Positions 34,577-43,200 of a DNA stretch of 64,000 bases are shown in pieces. The position numbers and the translations under genes are program-made. Under the pieces are notes generated by a model. It did not search any database, had not been told where the DNA came from, and saw nothing but the letters and a program-made list of their open reading frames with translations. Source of the stretch: Lujinxingia litoralis (GTDB taxonomy: Bacteria > Myxococcota_A > Bradymonadia > Bradymonadales > Bradymonadaceae); assembly GCF_003260125.1 (NCBI RefSeq), contig NZ_QHKO01000003.1, positions 308,833 to 372,832 on the forward strand. The letters run 5' to 3'. How positions within the stretch are numbered: the first letter of the stretch is position 1; every line of letters begins with the position of its first letter.

Positions 34577-36661
34577 ATGCAGAGCCTCTGGTACATGGGA
34601 AAGGGATGGACAGGCGCGCAACTGGTGCTTGTAGCGGCGATGATGCTCGGGCTTCTGGCCTGCGGCGATCGCGGGATCGGGGGGACCGGAGCGGGAGTCA
34701 TTGAGGTTTCTCCAACGCAGATTGGTTTTGCGCAGGTGAACCTTGGTGACTCCGAGACGCAGTTTCTGACGATCAGCAACCGCTCCGATGAGGAGCTTCA
34801 GCTTTTTGAGGTGACGCTGGAAGCGGTTGAGGGAGGCACGACGGCAGGGCTCTCGCTGGGGGCTTTGCCGGAGCTGCCCTACACGATTGGTCCACAGCAG
34901 GATGCGGTCGTAGAGGTTACTTACACGCCTGATGGGCAGGGGGCAGCCAGTGGGCGGGTCAGGATTTTGTCGAGCGACCCGCGTTATTCGGAGGAGTCAC
35001 CGCTCTATGTGAACGTGAGTACTCTGGGCAACACCCCGGAGTTGTTGGTGGATCCGCCGATTGTGCGTTTTGCGCGGGCGACGCCCGGCGCGTTTGAGCG
35101 TCGGGAGGTTCGCCTTATCAATATCGGGACGGCGCCGCTGACGATTTACGAGGAGCCGGTCTACGGAGGGGGAGAAGACTTCAGTATCGAGATTCCGGAG
35201 CGCGCCTACCCGCTGACGCTGCAGCCTTTTGACTCGGAACAGAGCCTGGAGGAGCCCGAGCGATATGAGCTTGTGATCGGGATCTTGTATCAGCCGACCG
35301 GACAGGGTGGCGATACCGGGGAAATTGCGATTGAGACCGATGATGTGCGCGACCCGCATCCGGTGCGAGAGGGGAGAGGGCTTACGCGTATCGACGTGCT
35401 GGCGAATGCGGATGCGCCCTGTATCGAAGTCGATAGTCGAAACCGCAATCTTGGGCAGGTGCCGATTGGTAGTGTGGCCCGCGATCGTGTGCGTGTGACC
35501 AACTGTGGGACGAAGACGCTGTCGCTGGAGAATATCTTGCTCGATCAGCAAGGTGACTCCTTTGAGCTTGACCTGGGGAGCTGGGATAGCAACGGCGACG
35601 GTCAGATGGACAGGGCGGTGAGTGTCGCGCGGGATACGACGGTGGAGTTCGGCGTGCGTTATGTCCCGCTGGTTGAGGGGACGGAACGAGCGCAGATTGT
35701 CATTGTGAATGACGACCCGATTCAGCCGGAATTACCCGTGGATCTGGTGGCTCGCGGGGCGGATGGGGAATGTCCTGTCGCCAGCGCGCTGGGGCGAGTG
35801 CGCGGGGTGAGCGGGACGGGGAGACCGTCGCTGTCGGCGATTCCTTTGCAGTATGTGATTCTGGATGGTTCGCAGAGCAGCGACCCGGACGGCGCGGTGG
35901 TGGACTATGAATGGGAGGTCCTGCAAGGCCCACCGGGGACTCTGGTGCAACTGGGGCCGACGCAGGATGACCCGCTGGACACGGACGGGTCTCGACGGGA
36001 GTTTCGTCTGCTGACAGCGGGCACCTACCGCATCGGGTTGAATGTCATTGATAACGACGGGTTTCGCTCCTGCGAGCAGGCGGTGGTCGAGATTACGTCG
36101 GTTCCCGACCAGGATATTCATATCGAGTTGACCTGGACGAACCCGGAGGACCCCGACGAAGGGGATTCTGAGGGGAGTGACGTGGACCTGCATCTGACGA
36201 AGATGGGGCCCGGGCGCTGGGCGGAGGAGCCCTACAGCATCTACTTCCAATATCCGAACCGTTCGGAGGAGCCGATCTGGAATCCGGAGGACCCGAGCCT
36301 GGACATCGATGTGCGGGACGGGGCGGGGCCGGAGAATATTACGATGCGCACGCCCTCGGGCTGTGAGTGGTACGCGGTGGGAGTGCACTACTATCGCCAG
36401 CTCTTTGGGACGGCGTATGCGACGGTGCGCATCTATATTCAGGGAAGTTTGCGTTATGAGTCGACGCTGCAGCCGCTGGAGCGCACCGGAGAGTTCTGGG
36501 ACGTGGCACGCATTCACTGGAGTGCCGAAGGGCAGGCTACGATTGTAGAGACCAACGCGCTGTACCCGGCGCTGCCGGAGGGGCAGGCTCCGGAGGTCAC
36601 CAACGCGATGGTGGATGAGGCTGCAGCGCTGGGGTTGTGCAGCACACAGCAACTCTACTGA
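34577..36661 (+). CDS. Large surface lipoprotein with ASH/choice-of-anchor-D repeats and PKD-like domain
   Basis: A protein of 694 residues. The lipoprotein signal ends in LGLLAC (Cys29). Three ASH/choice-of-anchor-D-type beta domains follow, each with the pattern IGFAQVNLGDSETQFLTISN, VRFARATPGAFERREVRLIN or LGQVPIGSVARDRVRVTNCG. A PKD-like domain (LDGSQSSDPDGAVVDYEWEV) then leads to a C-terminal domain with TWTNPEDPDEGDSEGSDVDL, the pattern of YfaP/DUF2135-like domains. It probably forms a stalk at the cell surface for adhesion or envelope structure. The ATG at 34577 is preferred over the longer frame from 34466, which lacks a ribosome site. Confidence 0.78.
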   Translation: MQSLWYMGKGWTGAQLVLVAAMMLGLLACGDRGIGGTGAGVIEVSPTQIGFAQVNLGDSETQFLTISNRSDEELQLFEVTLEAVEGGTTAGLSLGALPELPYTIGPQQDAVVEVTYTPDGQGAASGRVRILSSDPRYSEESPLYVNVSTLGNTPELLVDPPIVRFARATPGAFERREVRLINIGTAPLTIYEEPVYGGGEDFSIEIPERAYPLTLQPFDSEQSLEEPERYELVIGILYQPTGQGGDTGEIAIETDDVRDPHPVREGRGLTRIDVLANADAPCIEVDSRNRNLGQVPIGSVARDRVRVTNCGTKTLSLENILLDQQGDSFELDLGSWDSNGDGQMDRAVSVARDTTVEFGVRYVPLVEGTERAQIVIVNDDPIQPELPVDLVARGADGECPVASALGRVRGVSGTGRPSLSAIPLQYVILDGSQSSDPDGAVVDYEWEVLQGPPGTLVQLGPTQDDPLDTDGSRREFRLLTAGTYRIGLNVIDNDGFRSCEQAVVEITSVPDQDIHIELTWTNPEDPDEGDSEGSDVDLHLTKMGPGRWAEEPYSIYFQYPNRSEEPIWNPEDPSLDIDVRDGAGPENITMRTPSGCEWYAVGVHYYRQLFGTAYATVRIYIQGSLRYESTLQPLERTGEFWDVARIHWSAEGQATIVETNALYPALPEGQAPEVTNAMVDEAAALGLCSTQQLY

Positions 36662-36662
36662 A

Positions 36663-36705
36663 GGGGGGGGGGAGCGGCGGGCTGGGCGCTTGCCGCTCCG
36701 CCCCC
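36663..36705. terminator. GC-rich hairpin between the surface lipoprotein and PP2C-fusion genes
   Basis: GGAGCGGC and GCCGCTCC arms, extended by G- and C-runs, form a strong stem immediately after the upstream stop. There is no T-tract, so partial termination or processing is more likely than full termination. Confidence 0.4.
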
Positions 36706-36766
36706 GGCTGTGGCAGGCTGCGCGCCGAGAAGACGAGCTGCCTGCGAGAACCCCAGGACGATTGGT

Positions 36767-38917
36767 ATGCCCCTGAGCGAAACGGTCTGCCCCGAATGTG
36801 GTGAGCTGACCAAGGATGAAGAGTGGTGCCCAAGGTGTGAGCGGGCTGTAAGTGACACGACGTCGGCCGAGGTTGGGTTTGCTGAACCGGGGCAGACGCT
36901 GGACGTGGTCGTGCACGGGGAACATTTCGGACATGCGTGCCATCACGAGGTGATGTTGGTGCTGCGTGTCGAAGAGGTGCTCGAGGAGTTTGCGGCCCGT
37001 CGGGTGCTGGTCGCCCGAGCGCTGAGTGCGTTGGTCAACGGGGAAGTGTTGGAGGGGGATGACGCGCTGGCTTTCGTGCATCCGACGTATTTGATCGAAG
37101 AAACCACCCGTCATCGTCCCCCTCACGACTCCTGGCCGACCGAGGTGCAGACGCTGGTGCGCGCGCCGGTTTGTGTTCAGCAATGGGGGGCGCATACCCG
37201 TTCGGTGTTTGTCGACAATGTGGGGGTGTCGGTCGGCGACCTTGTGGACCTGATGCGACGGGAGCTGGAGTTTGATCAGGTCAAGGCCATTTTTGGTTCG
37301 GTGGCGGAACTCTTTCGGAAGTTGCATGCCGCGGGGTGGGTGCATCTGGGACTGACCCCCTGGAATGTACGCGTCTTTGATCGTGGCAGTGAGGACGGGT
37401 TTCCTCGTCTCTTTCTTTCGAGTTCGTTAGGTCAAGATTTTGACGCGCCGGTCGAGGCACTGTCGGGCGAAGCACTGGGGCCCAATCCCTTTGAGGGGCG
37501 GGGAGAAACGGTGTTGGAGCTGACGCCGCTGACGTTTGCTGAGGAAGATCTGGCCGACGCGGGTGACACATACGATCAGGGCGAAGCATCCTACGAAGAT
37601 CATGGTTTCTATCAGCCCACGTATGAGTCTTCGTCGATCTCGGACGTCATTGAAGACGTGGAGGAGGAGGTCGCGCCGGAGGCCAATCTGCTTAAGATCG
37701 AGTCGGTGCTTGATGGCATCGACCGGCTCTTTCGCAAGGGGCAGATCGACGACGATATCCCGGTCATCCCGGGGTTCTCGGCGCCCGAATTGCTCAGTGG
37801 AAAGGGGAGCCAGGATGGCGAGTCTGCAGATGTCTTTGCGCTGGGGATGTTGCTCTATTTTCTGGTAGCAGGAGTGGTGCCACCGGCCTCGCTGTACACC
37901 CGTTATGTTCCGGCAATCCCGCCGCGCAACCTTCGTCCGGGGTTTCCCCCCGGTCTGCAGGCGGTGATTTCGCGTGCGACGCGGCCGCATGCCACGGAGC
38001 GTTTTGACAGCGTGGCGACGATGCTGACGGCGTTTTACGAGGCCTGTCAGGCGATCGAAGCCCGGGGTCGCGCTCACGAGCGTGCGCCGGCGGTCGTTCG
38101 TCTGGCCAGTGATACGCATATCGGCATCGGTAAGCGGCGCCGCAATCCTGTGAATCAGGACTGCGTGTTTTCGGCCTCCTCAGAAGACGGGCGTTTTGCG
38201 TTGATCGTGGTGGCCGATGGGGTGTCGACGGCGAGTTATGGTTCCGGGGACCTGGCGAGTCGCGCGCTGGGGGAGGAGGCCGCACAGATCTGGGAGGATG
38301 TGCTGCCGACGTATCTGCTGGACGGCCGGGTTGATGAAGTTCGGATCATTCAGACGATTCTGCGGCGTGCGAACCATCGTATTGTTGATTACGTCAATCG
38401 CACCTACTCGCCCTTCCGGGGAAGTCCGCATGAGGTGATGGGGTCGACGGCGCTGGTGGCGGTGATATGCGATGGGGTGGTGACGCTGGCGTCACTGGGA
38501 GATAGCCGGGTGTATTTGCAGCGGGGCGCCGGGCTGGAGCAGATGACCGTCGATCATAATCTGTGGACTCTGTCGATTCTGGAAGGCGTGTCGGCCGACC
38601 ACGCGTTGGCCATGTCGCATAGCGAGGCATTGGCCCGCTGCATGGGCTCGTTTGTGATCGAGGACGCGCAGCTCGTTGCGGTGGAGCCGCAGCCGGATCT
38701 CTTTCGTTTTCGGGTGATCGAGGGGGATTCGTTGCTGCTGACGACCGATGGACTCGTGGATTTTGGCGGGGCGAACCAGCTGGCCGCCGAGGATAATATT
38801 CTGGCGATTATGCAGGCTGAGCCTGACCCGGCGCTGGCGTGCCTGGAGTTGATTTTGCTGGCGAACCGTGGGGGTGGGGGCGACAATATCGGGCTATCGA
38901 TCGCGCGTTTTTATTAG
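36767..38917 (+). CDS. Zinc-ribbon pseudokinase fused to a PP2C-type protein phosphatase
   Basis: A protein of 716 residues. A zinc ribbon with C8, C11, C21 and C24 (CPECGELTKDEEWCPRCE) comes first. Residues about 60-430 follow a protein-kinase plan: AELFRKLHAAGWVHLGLTPWNVRVFD at about 180-204 replaces HRDLKPEN, and SAPELLSGKG then SADVFALGMLLYFLVAG are subdomains VIII-IX. There is no catalytic HRD Asp, no DFG and no VAxK lysine, so it is a pseudokinase. From about 447 a PP2C domain follows with metal-binding DGVSTASYGSGDLAS, GSTALVAVICDGVVTLASLGDSRVYL, TTDGLVDF and GGGGDNIGL. The phosphatase motifs look intact. It presumably reverses kinase action, with the pseudokinase as regulator. Confidence 0.88.
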   Translation: MPLSETVCPECGELTKDEEWCPRCERAVSDTTSAEVGFAEPGQTLDVVVHGEHFGHACHHEVMLVLRVEEVLEEFAARRVLVARALSALVNGEVLEGDDALAFVHPTYLIEETTRHRPPHDSWPTEVQTLVRAPVCVQQWGAHTRSVFVDNVGVSVGDLVDLMRRELEFDQVKAIFGSVAELFRKLHAAGWVHLGLTPWNVRVFDRGSEDGFPRLFLSSSLGQDFDAPVEALSGEALGPNPFEGRGETVLELTPLTFAEEDLADAGDTYDQGEASYEDHGFYQPTYESSSISDVIEDVEEEVAPEANLLKIESVLDGIDRLFRKGQIDDDIPVIPGFSAPELLSGKGSQDGESADVFALGMLLYFLVAGVVPPASLYTRYVPAIPPRNLRPGFPPGLQAVISRATRPHATERFDSVATMLTAFYEACQAIEARGRAHERAPAVVRLASDTHIGIGKRRRNPVNQDCVFSASSEDGRFALIVVADGVSTASYGSGDLASRALGEEAAQIWEDVLPTYLLDGRVDEVRIIQTILRRANHRIVDYVNRTYSPFRGSPHEVMGSTALVAVICDGVVTLASLGDSRVYLQRGAGLEQMTVDHNLWTLSILEGVSADHALAMSHSEALARCMGSFVIEDAQLVAVEPQPDLFRFRVIEGDSLLLTTDGLVDFGGANQLAAEDNILAIMQAEPDPALACLELILLANRGGGGDNIGLSIARFY

Positions 38918-38965
38918 TGCGCCACCCACGTTTGCTCCCGGCGTCGTAAGGCAGACTTAAGCGTG

Positions 38966-39010
38966 AGCATAAAAAAGCGCGCCCCGGTTTGGGGCGCGCT
39001 TTTTTATGCT
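38966..39010. terminator. Perfect bidirectional terminator
   Basis: A 20-bp perfect inverted repeat (AGCATAAAAAAGCGCGCCCC and its complement) with a 5-base loop lies between two converging genes. An A-run on the left and T-run on the right let it terminate from both strands. Its AGCATAAAAAA arms recur in the terminator at 50383-50429. Confidence 0.92.
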
Positions 39011-39026
39011 TGCCGGTGAGAGGTGG

Positions 39027-40124
39027 TTAGCTCTCGGCGCCGGAGCGTCGTCGAAGTTCGCGGGCAAAATCGCGGGTTTCCTGAGGCACCCAGTTCGCAG
39101 GAGGCTCGGGGCGCGGGCGCCGCTGGCCGGCAAAATCCGGGTGGTGCTCGCGAATCCACTGCACGGTGTCGCGGAGCGTCAGGGAGACGGGGCGGGGAGA
39201 GAAGTCGAGTTCGCGTTCGGCCCGGGAGCTGTCGATGTACCAGAAGTAGCGGGCCATCTCGAGGCTGGCCGGGTCGATGTCACCCAGGGGGGCGCCGGCA
39301 TCCTGGAGGGCGTCGAGGAGCTTGCCGCCGAGCTTTGCGAGCTTGCCCGGAACGGGCAGGCGAGGGGAGCGCTGGCCGGTGATGTCGGCCAGGTGCTCGA
39401 AGAAGGACGCCAGGGTCATGTTCCCCGCACCGAGCAGGTAGGTGGCACCGGGTTCGGCGCGTTCCATGGCGGTGATGAAGGCCTCGGCGGTGTCGCGGAC
39501 ATCGACCACCGAGATGCCTCCCGGGAGCACCCCCGGGACCTTATTCTTCATGAAGAGGATGACATCGCCGGTGGAGCTTTCGCGCCAGTCACCCGGGCCC
39601 AGGAGCAGGGTGGGGCGCATCAGCACGATCGGGAGGTCGTGGCGCTGCAGGTACTCAAGGCAGACGCGTTCGGCGTAAATCTTGGAGAGGTAGTAGGGCC
39701 AGTCGCGGACGGTATGCTCGGCGTAGGGGCTGGCGTCGGTGGCCACGAAATCGGCGTCGGAGCTGACGCCTACGGTGCCGCTGGTAGAGGCGACGACGAT
39801 TTTTTGGACGGGGGTGTCGCTGGCTACCAGCGCGTCGAAGAGCTTACGGCTGGCTTCGACGTGCAACTCGTACATGCGATGGGCCTGGGTCCGGTCACGT
39901 TCGACGAGTCCGGCCAGGTGGTAGACGTGGCTGACGCCCTCGACGGCACGGGCCAGGTCGTCGGCGTCGGTGAGGCTGCCCTCCATCTGCTCGACGCCCA
40001 GGGCCTCGAGTTCGGCGTTGTGCCGGCGGGTCAGCACGCGCAGGTCGGTCTGGCCGCGGGCAATGAGCTGGTCGATGAGGTGTCGGCCTAAGAACCCGGT
40101 CCCGCCGGTGATGAGGGTGGTCAT
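39027..40124 (-). CDS. NAD-dependent epimerase/dehydratase (extended SDR)
   Basis: An extended short-chain dehydrogenase of 365 residues. The NAD motif TLITGGTGFLGRHLI is at the N-terminus, VYHLAGL and VVASTSGTVG follow, and the catalytic YYLSKIYAE (YxxxK) is near residue 152. The pattern is close to HpnA-like or dihydroflavonol-reductase-type enzymes. GGAG precedes the ATG at 40124 by 6 bp. It is the last gene of a minus-strand operon with the ElbD-like enzyme and may reduce or rearrange a lipid or head-group intermediate; the substrate is unknown. Confidence 0.82.
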   Translation of the reverse strand: MTTLITGGTGFLGRHLIDQLIARGQTDLRVLTRRHNAELEALGVEQMEGSLTDADDLARAVEGVSHVYHLAGLVERDRTQAHRMYELHVEASRKLFDALVASDTPVQKIVVASTSGTVGVSSDADFVATDASPYAEHTVRDWPYYLSKIYAERVCLEYLQRHDLPIVLMRPTLLLGPGDWRESSTGDVILFMKNKVPGVLPGGISVVDVRDTAEAFITAMERAEPGATYLLGAGNMTLASFFEHLADITGQRSPRLPVPGKLAKLGGKLLDALQDAGAPLGDIDPASLEMARYFWYIDSSRAERELDFSPRPVSLTLRDTVQWIREHHPDFAGQRRPRPEPPANWVPQETRDFARELRRRSGAES

Positions 40125-40212
40125 GTGCGTCTCCAGGGGCAAGCGATGATTCGGGACATGACCAGGGCGCGACCCGCGTTGGAGGCCGCGCCCTGGTGGG
40201 GCGAGCGGTGGC

Positions 40213-43200
40213 TTAGAGACCGAAGACCGCCGAGAAGCGCATCAGAAGATCGGGGTCGTTGGTTTTGATGACGCCGCTCATAAACTCGTCCATTGAGGGA
40301 ACGTAGCTCTCCTGGACGATTTTGCGGAAGATCTCGGGGCTCGTTTTCACCACGCAGTCGGCTCGCCCGGAGGGTTTGGCGTTCTGGATGTTGCAGGTCT
40401 TGGGGTCGACGGTGATCGTCCACTTGTGAGAGTCGAAGTTCCCCAGGCTAAAGTAGAAGCTGACCGGGCTGTCGACCTGATTTTCGGCGAACTTATGGTT
40501 GAGTTCGTGGAAGATCGGCGAGAGGCGGTCGGCCTGGGCCTTGGCCTTCTCGGGGTTGCCGCCCCCGCGGGTGGCGAGTCCGAGTTCGGCCACCGCGTCG
40601 TGCGCGCGGAGGCTGATGGCATCGTAGCGCGCGGTGGGGGAGTCCTGGTCCAGGCCGGCACGAAGCTGCGAGGCCTTAAGAAGCGGGCCGATGGTGACTT
40701 TGAGCTTACGCGCGGTCGGCGAGGGCAGGGCCTGGCCCTTGGGCAGGGCGCGGTGGGTGCCTTCGATCCACAGGGGCAGGACGTCGACCTTGTGGGTATC
40801 GACCAGGTAGCCCAGTCCGCGGCGGAAGGGCTGGAGCTTGCCGTCGCGAGAGCGCGTGCCTTCGGGGAAGAGCAGGAGCATCTCGCCCTGCTGGAGCGCC
40901 TCGGAGGCCCGTCCCAGCGAGTTCTCCAGGGTGCCGGAGCGCTCGACCGGGAGCAGGTTGGTGAAGTTGCCGAAGTAGGTTTTGCGGGCCGTATTTTTGA
41001 AGAAGTAGTCCGCGGCGGCCAGCGCCCGGATGTCGGTGCCGAAGTCGCCCAGCGCGTACTTGACCAGCCCCATGTCCAGGTGGCTGGAGTGGTTGGCGAC
41101 CACGATGACGTTGGGGTTGTGGTAGGGGATGTGAGCCCGGCCGAAGACGTCGACGTCGAAGAGCTTTCCGTAGGCGTTCATCTGGCCGTTGTAGAGCGCG
41201 CGCTTGACGGCGCGCTGGACGGCCGGGGGAACTTCGTAGGCTTCGACACGCTCCAGCGTCGACTTGGGCTGGACCACCAGTTCGGTGGAGTGGTGGCCGC
41301 CGTCGAGCATTTCCTGGAGCTCGCCGACGGTTTCGATGAGCGCGAGAGTCTCAGCGCTGACGTGGTGGTCGCGGGCTTCCAGGATGGAGGCCAGCTCCAC
41401 GAACATCAGGCTGTCAAAGCCCAGGTCGTCGAGGAGGTGGGTGTTGTTGTGAATGCGCGCCGCCTCGTAGTCCGCCAGCCTGCTCAACACCTTGTCGAGC
41501 CAGGACCAGGTGGTGTCTTCGACCTCGCCGCGGTCGACGGCCTCGAGTTCGGCGGCCATCAGGCGTTCCAGAATCTTGACGACGTCTTTGCGCTTGATCT
41601 TGCGGGTGGCCGTGCGGGGGAACTCGTCGTTCCAGAAGCGCAACACCTGAATGCGGCTGTGGGAGGGGACGCGGGAGCCTTCGACGCGGATCCATTCGCG
41701 GATGGCCGATTGCATCGTGGCGATCTGGGCGGCGGTGGCGTTCTCGGGGAGGTCAGGGCGCACCAGGCAGGCCACGCGTTCGGAGCCTTTGCCGTCGGGC
41801 AGGCCGACGATGGAGATCTCCAGGGCGTCGGGGCAGTGGGCGTAGAGGTCTTCGAGTTCGTCGGGGTAGCAGTTTTTGCCGCCGGCGGTGACGATGACTT
41901 CCTTTTCGCGGCCGACGATCATGAGGTTGCCGCGCTCATCGAATTTGCCCAGGTCGCCGGTGTGGAGCCAGCCGTCTTGCAGCGCCTGGGTGGTCTCTTC
42001 CGCTCGCCCCAGGTAGCCGCGCATGACGTTGGGGCCACGGGCGATGACCTCGCCGACGCCCTGATTGTCGGGGGCTTTGATGTCGATTTCGATGCCGTCG
42101 AGGGCGCGTCCGACGGTGCCCGGGGCCAGGCCGCGCTCGGGGCTGTTGACGGTGAGCACCGGGGCGGCCTCGGTCAGGCCGTAGCCCTCGTAGAGGCTGA
42201 AGCCCAGACCGTAGAAGGTCTCCAGGATGTTGACGGGCAGGGCGGCGGCGCCGCTGATCATGTAGCGCAGTCTCCCACCGAAGGCGGCGTGCACCGGTGC
42301 GAAGAAGGTGGTGCCCAGGTTGATGCCGAAGCGCTCACGCAGGGTGGTGTTGGCCTTGAGCAGCGATTCCAGCGTGACGCGGATCGCCGGCGGGGCGTCG
42401 TTGAGGCGCTGGTCGATCCGGCGGTGCAGGAGTTGCCAGAGGGCCGGCACGCCGATCAGGGCGGTGATGCGGGAGGAGGTCAGCGCAGTGGTGAGTTCGT
42501 CGGCGTTGACTTCCTCCAGGTAGGTGATCGAGGCGCCGCGGGAGAGGGGCATAAGGAAGCCGCAGGCAAACTCAAAGGTGTGATGGAGCGGGAGGACGCT
42601 TAAGAAGCCGTCGCGCTCGGTGATCTGGAAGGTTTTCTGCAGGCTGTTGAGCAGGTGGGCGAAGTTCTGATGCGTGAGCATCACGCCCTTGGGAGCGCCG
42701 GTGGTTCCGGAGGTGAAGATGAGGCTGGCCAGGGGCTGGCCGTCGTCTTCGGCGCGCATCAGCTCGGCCAGGAGGGGATCGTTGTCGTCGGCGGGCAGCA
42801 GTTCGACGCTCTCGGCGGTGCTGGCCACCTCGGCGAGGTGGCCCGGGTCGGGGAGCCCCAGGCTGTAGATCTGGGCAAAGGTCAGCGTGCGCGCGGGGAT
42901 GGCCTCTTTGAGGAGGGCCTCTCGGAGCTCGGCGCCCAGGCGCTCATCGACGGCCTGGCTGAGCACGATGGCGCGGGCGCGGGCGGAGCGGGCGACGTTG
43001 ATGAGCTGCTCGGTGGTGCTGTCGCAGTCGACGGGAACGGCGATGCCGCCGGTCTTGAGGATGCCGAAGTAGGTCATGCCCCACTGCGGACGGTTCTCGG
43101 AGACGAGCAGGCAGGTGTGGCCGGGGCCCACGCCGACGCCACTGAGGACGGCACAGGCGCGCTCGGCACGCTCTTTGAGCTCGCCGTAGGTGTAGCGCTC

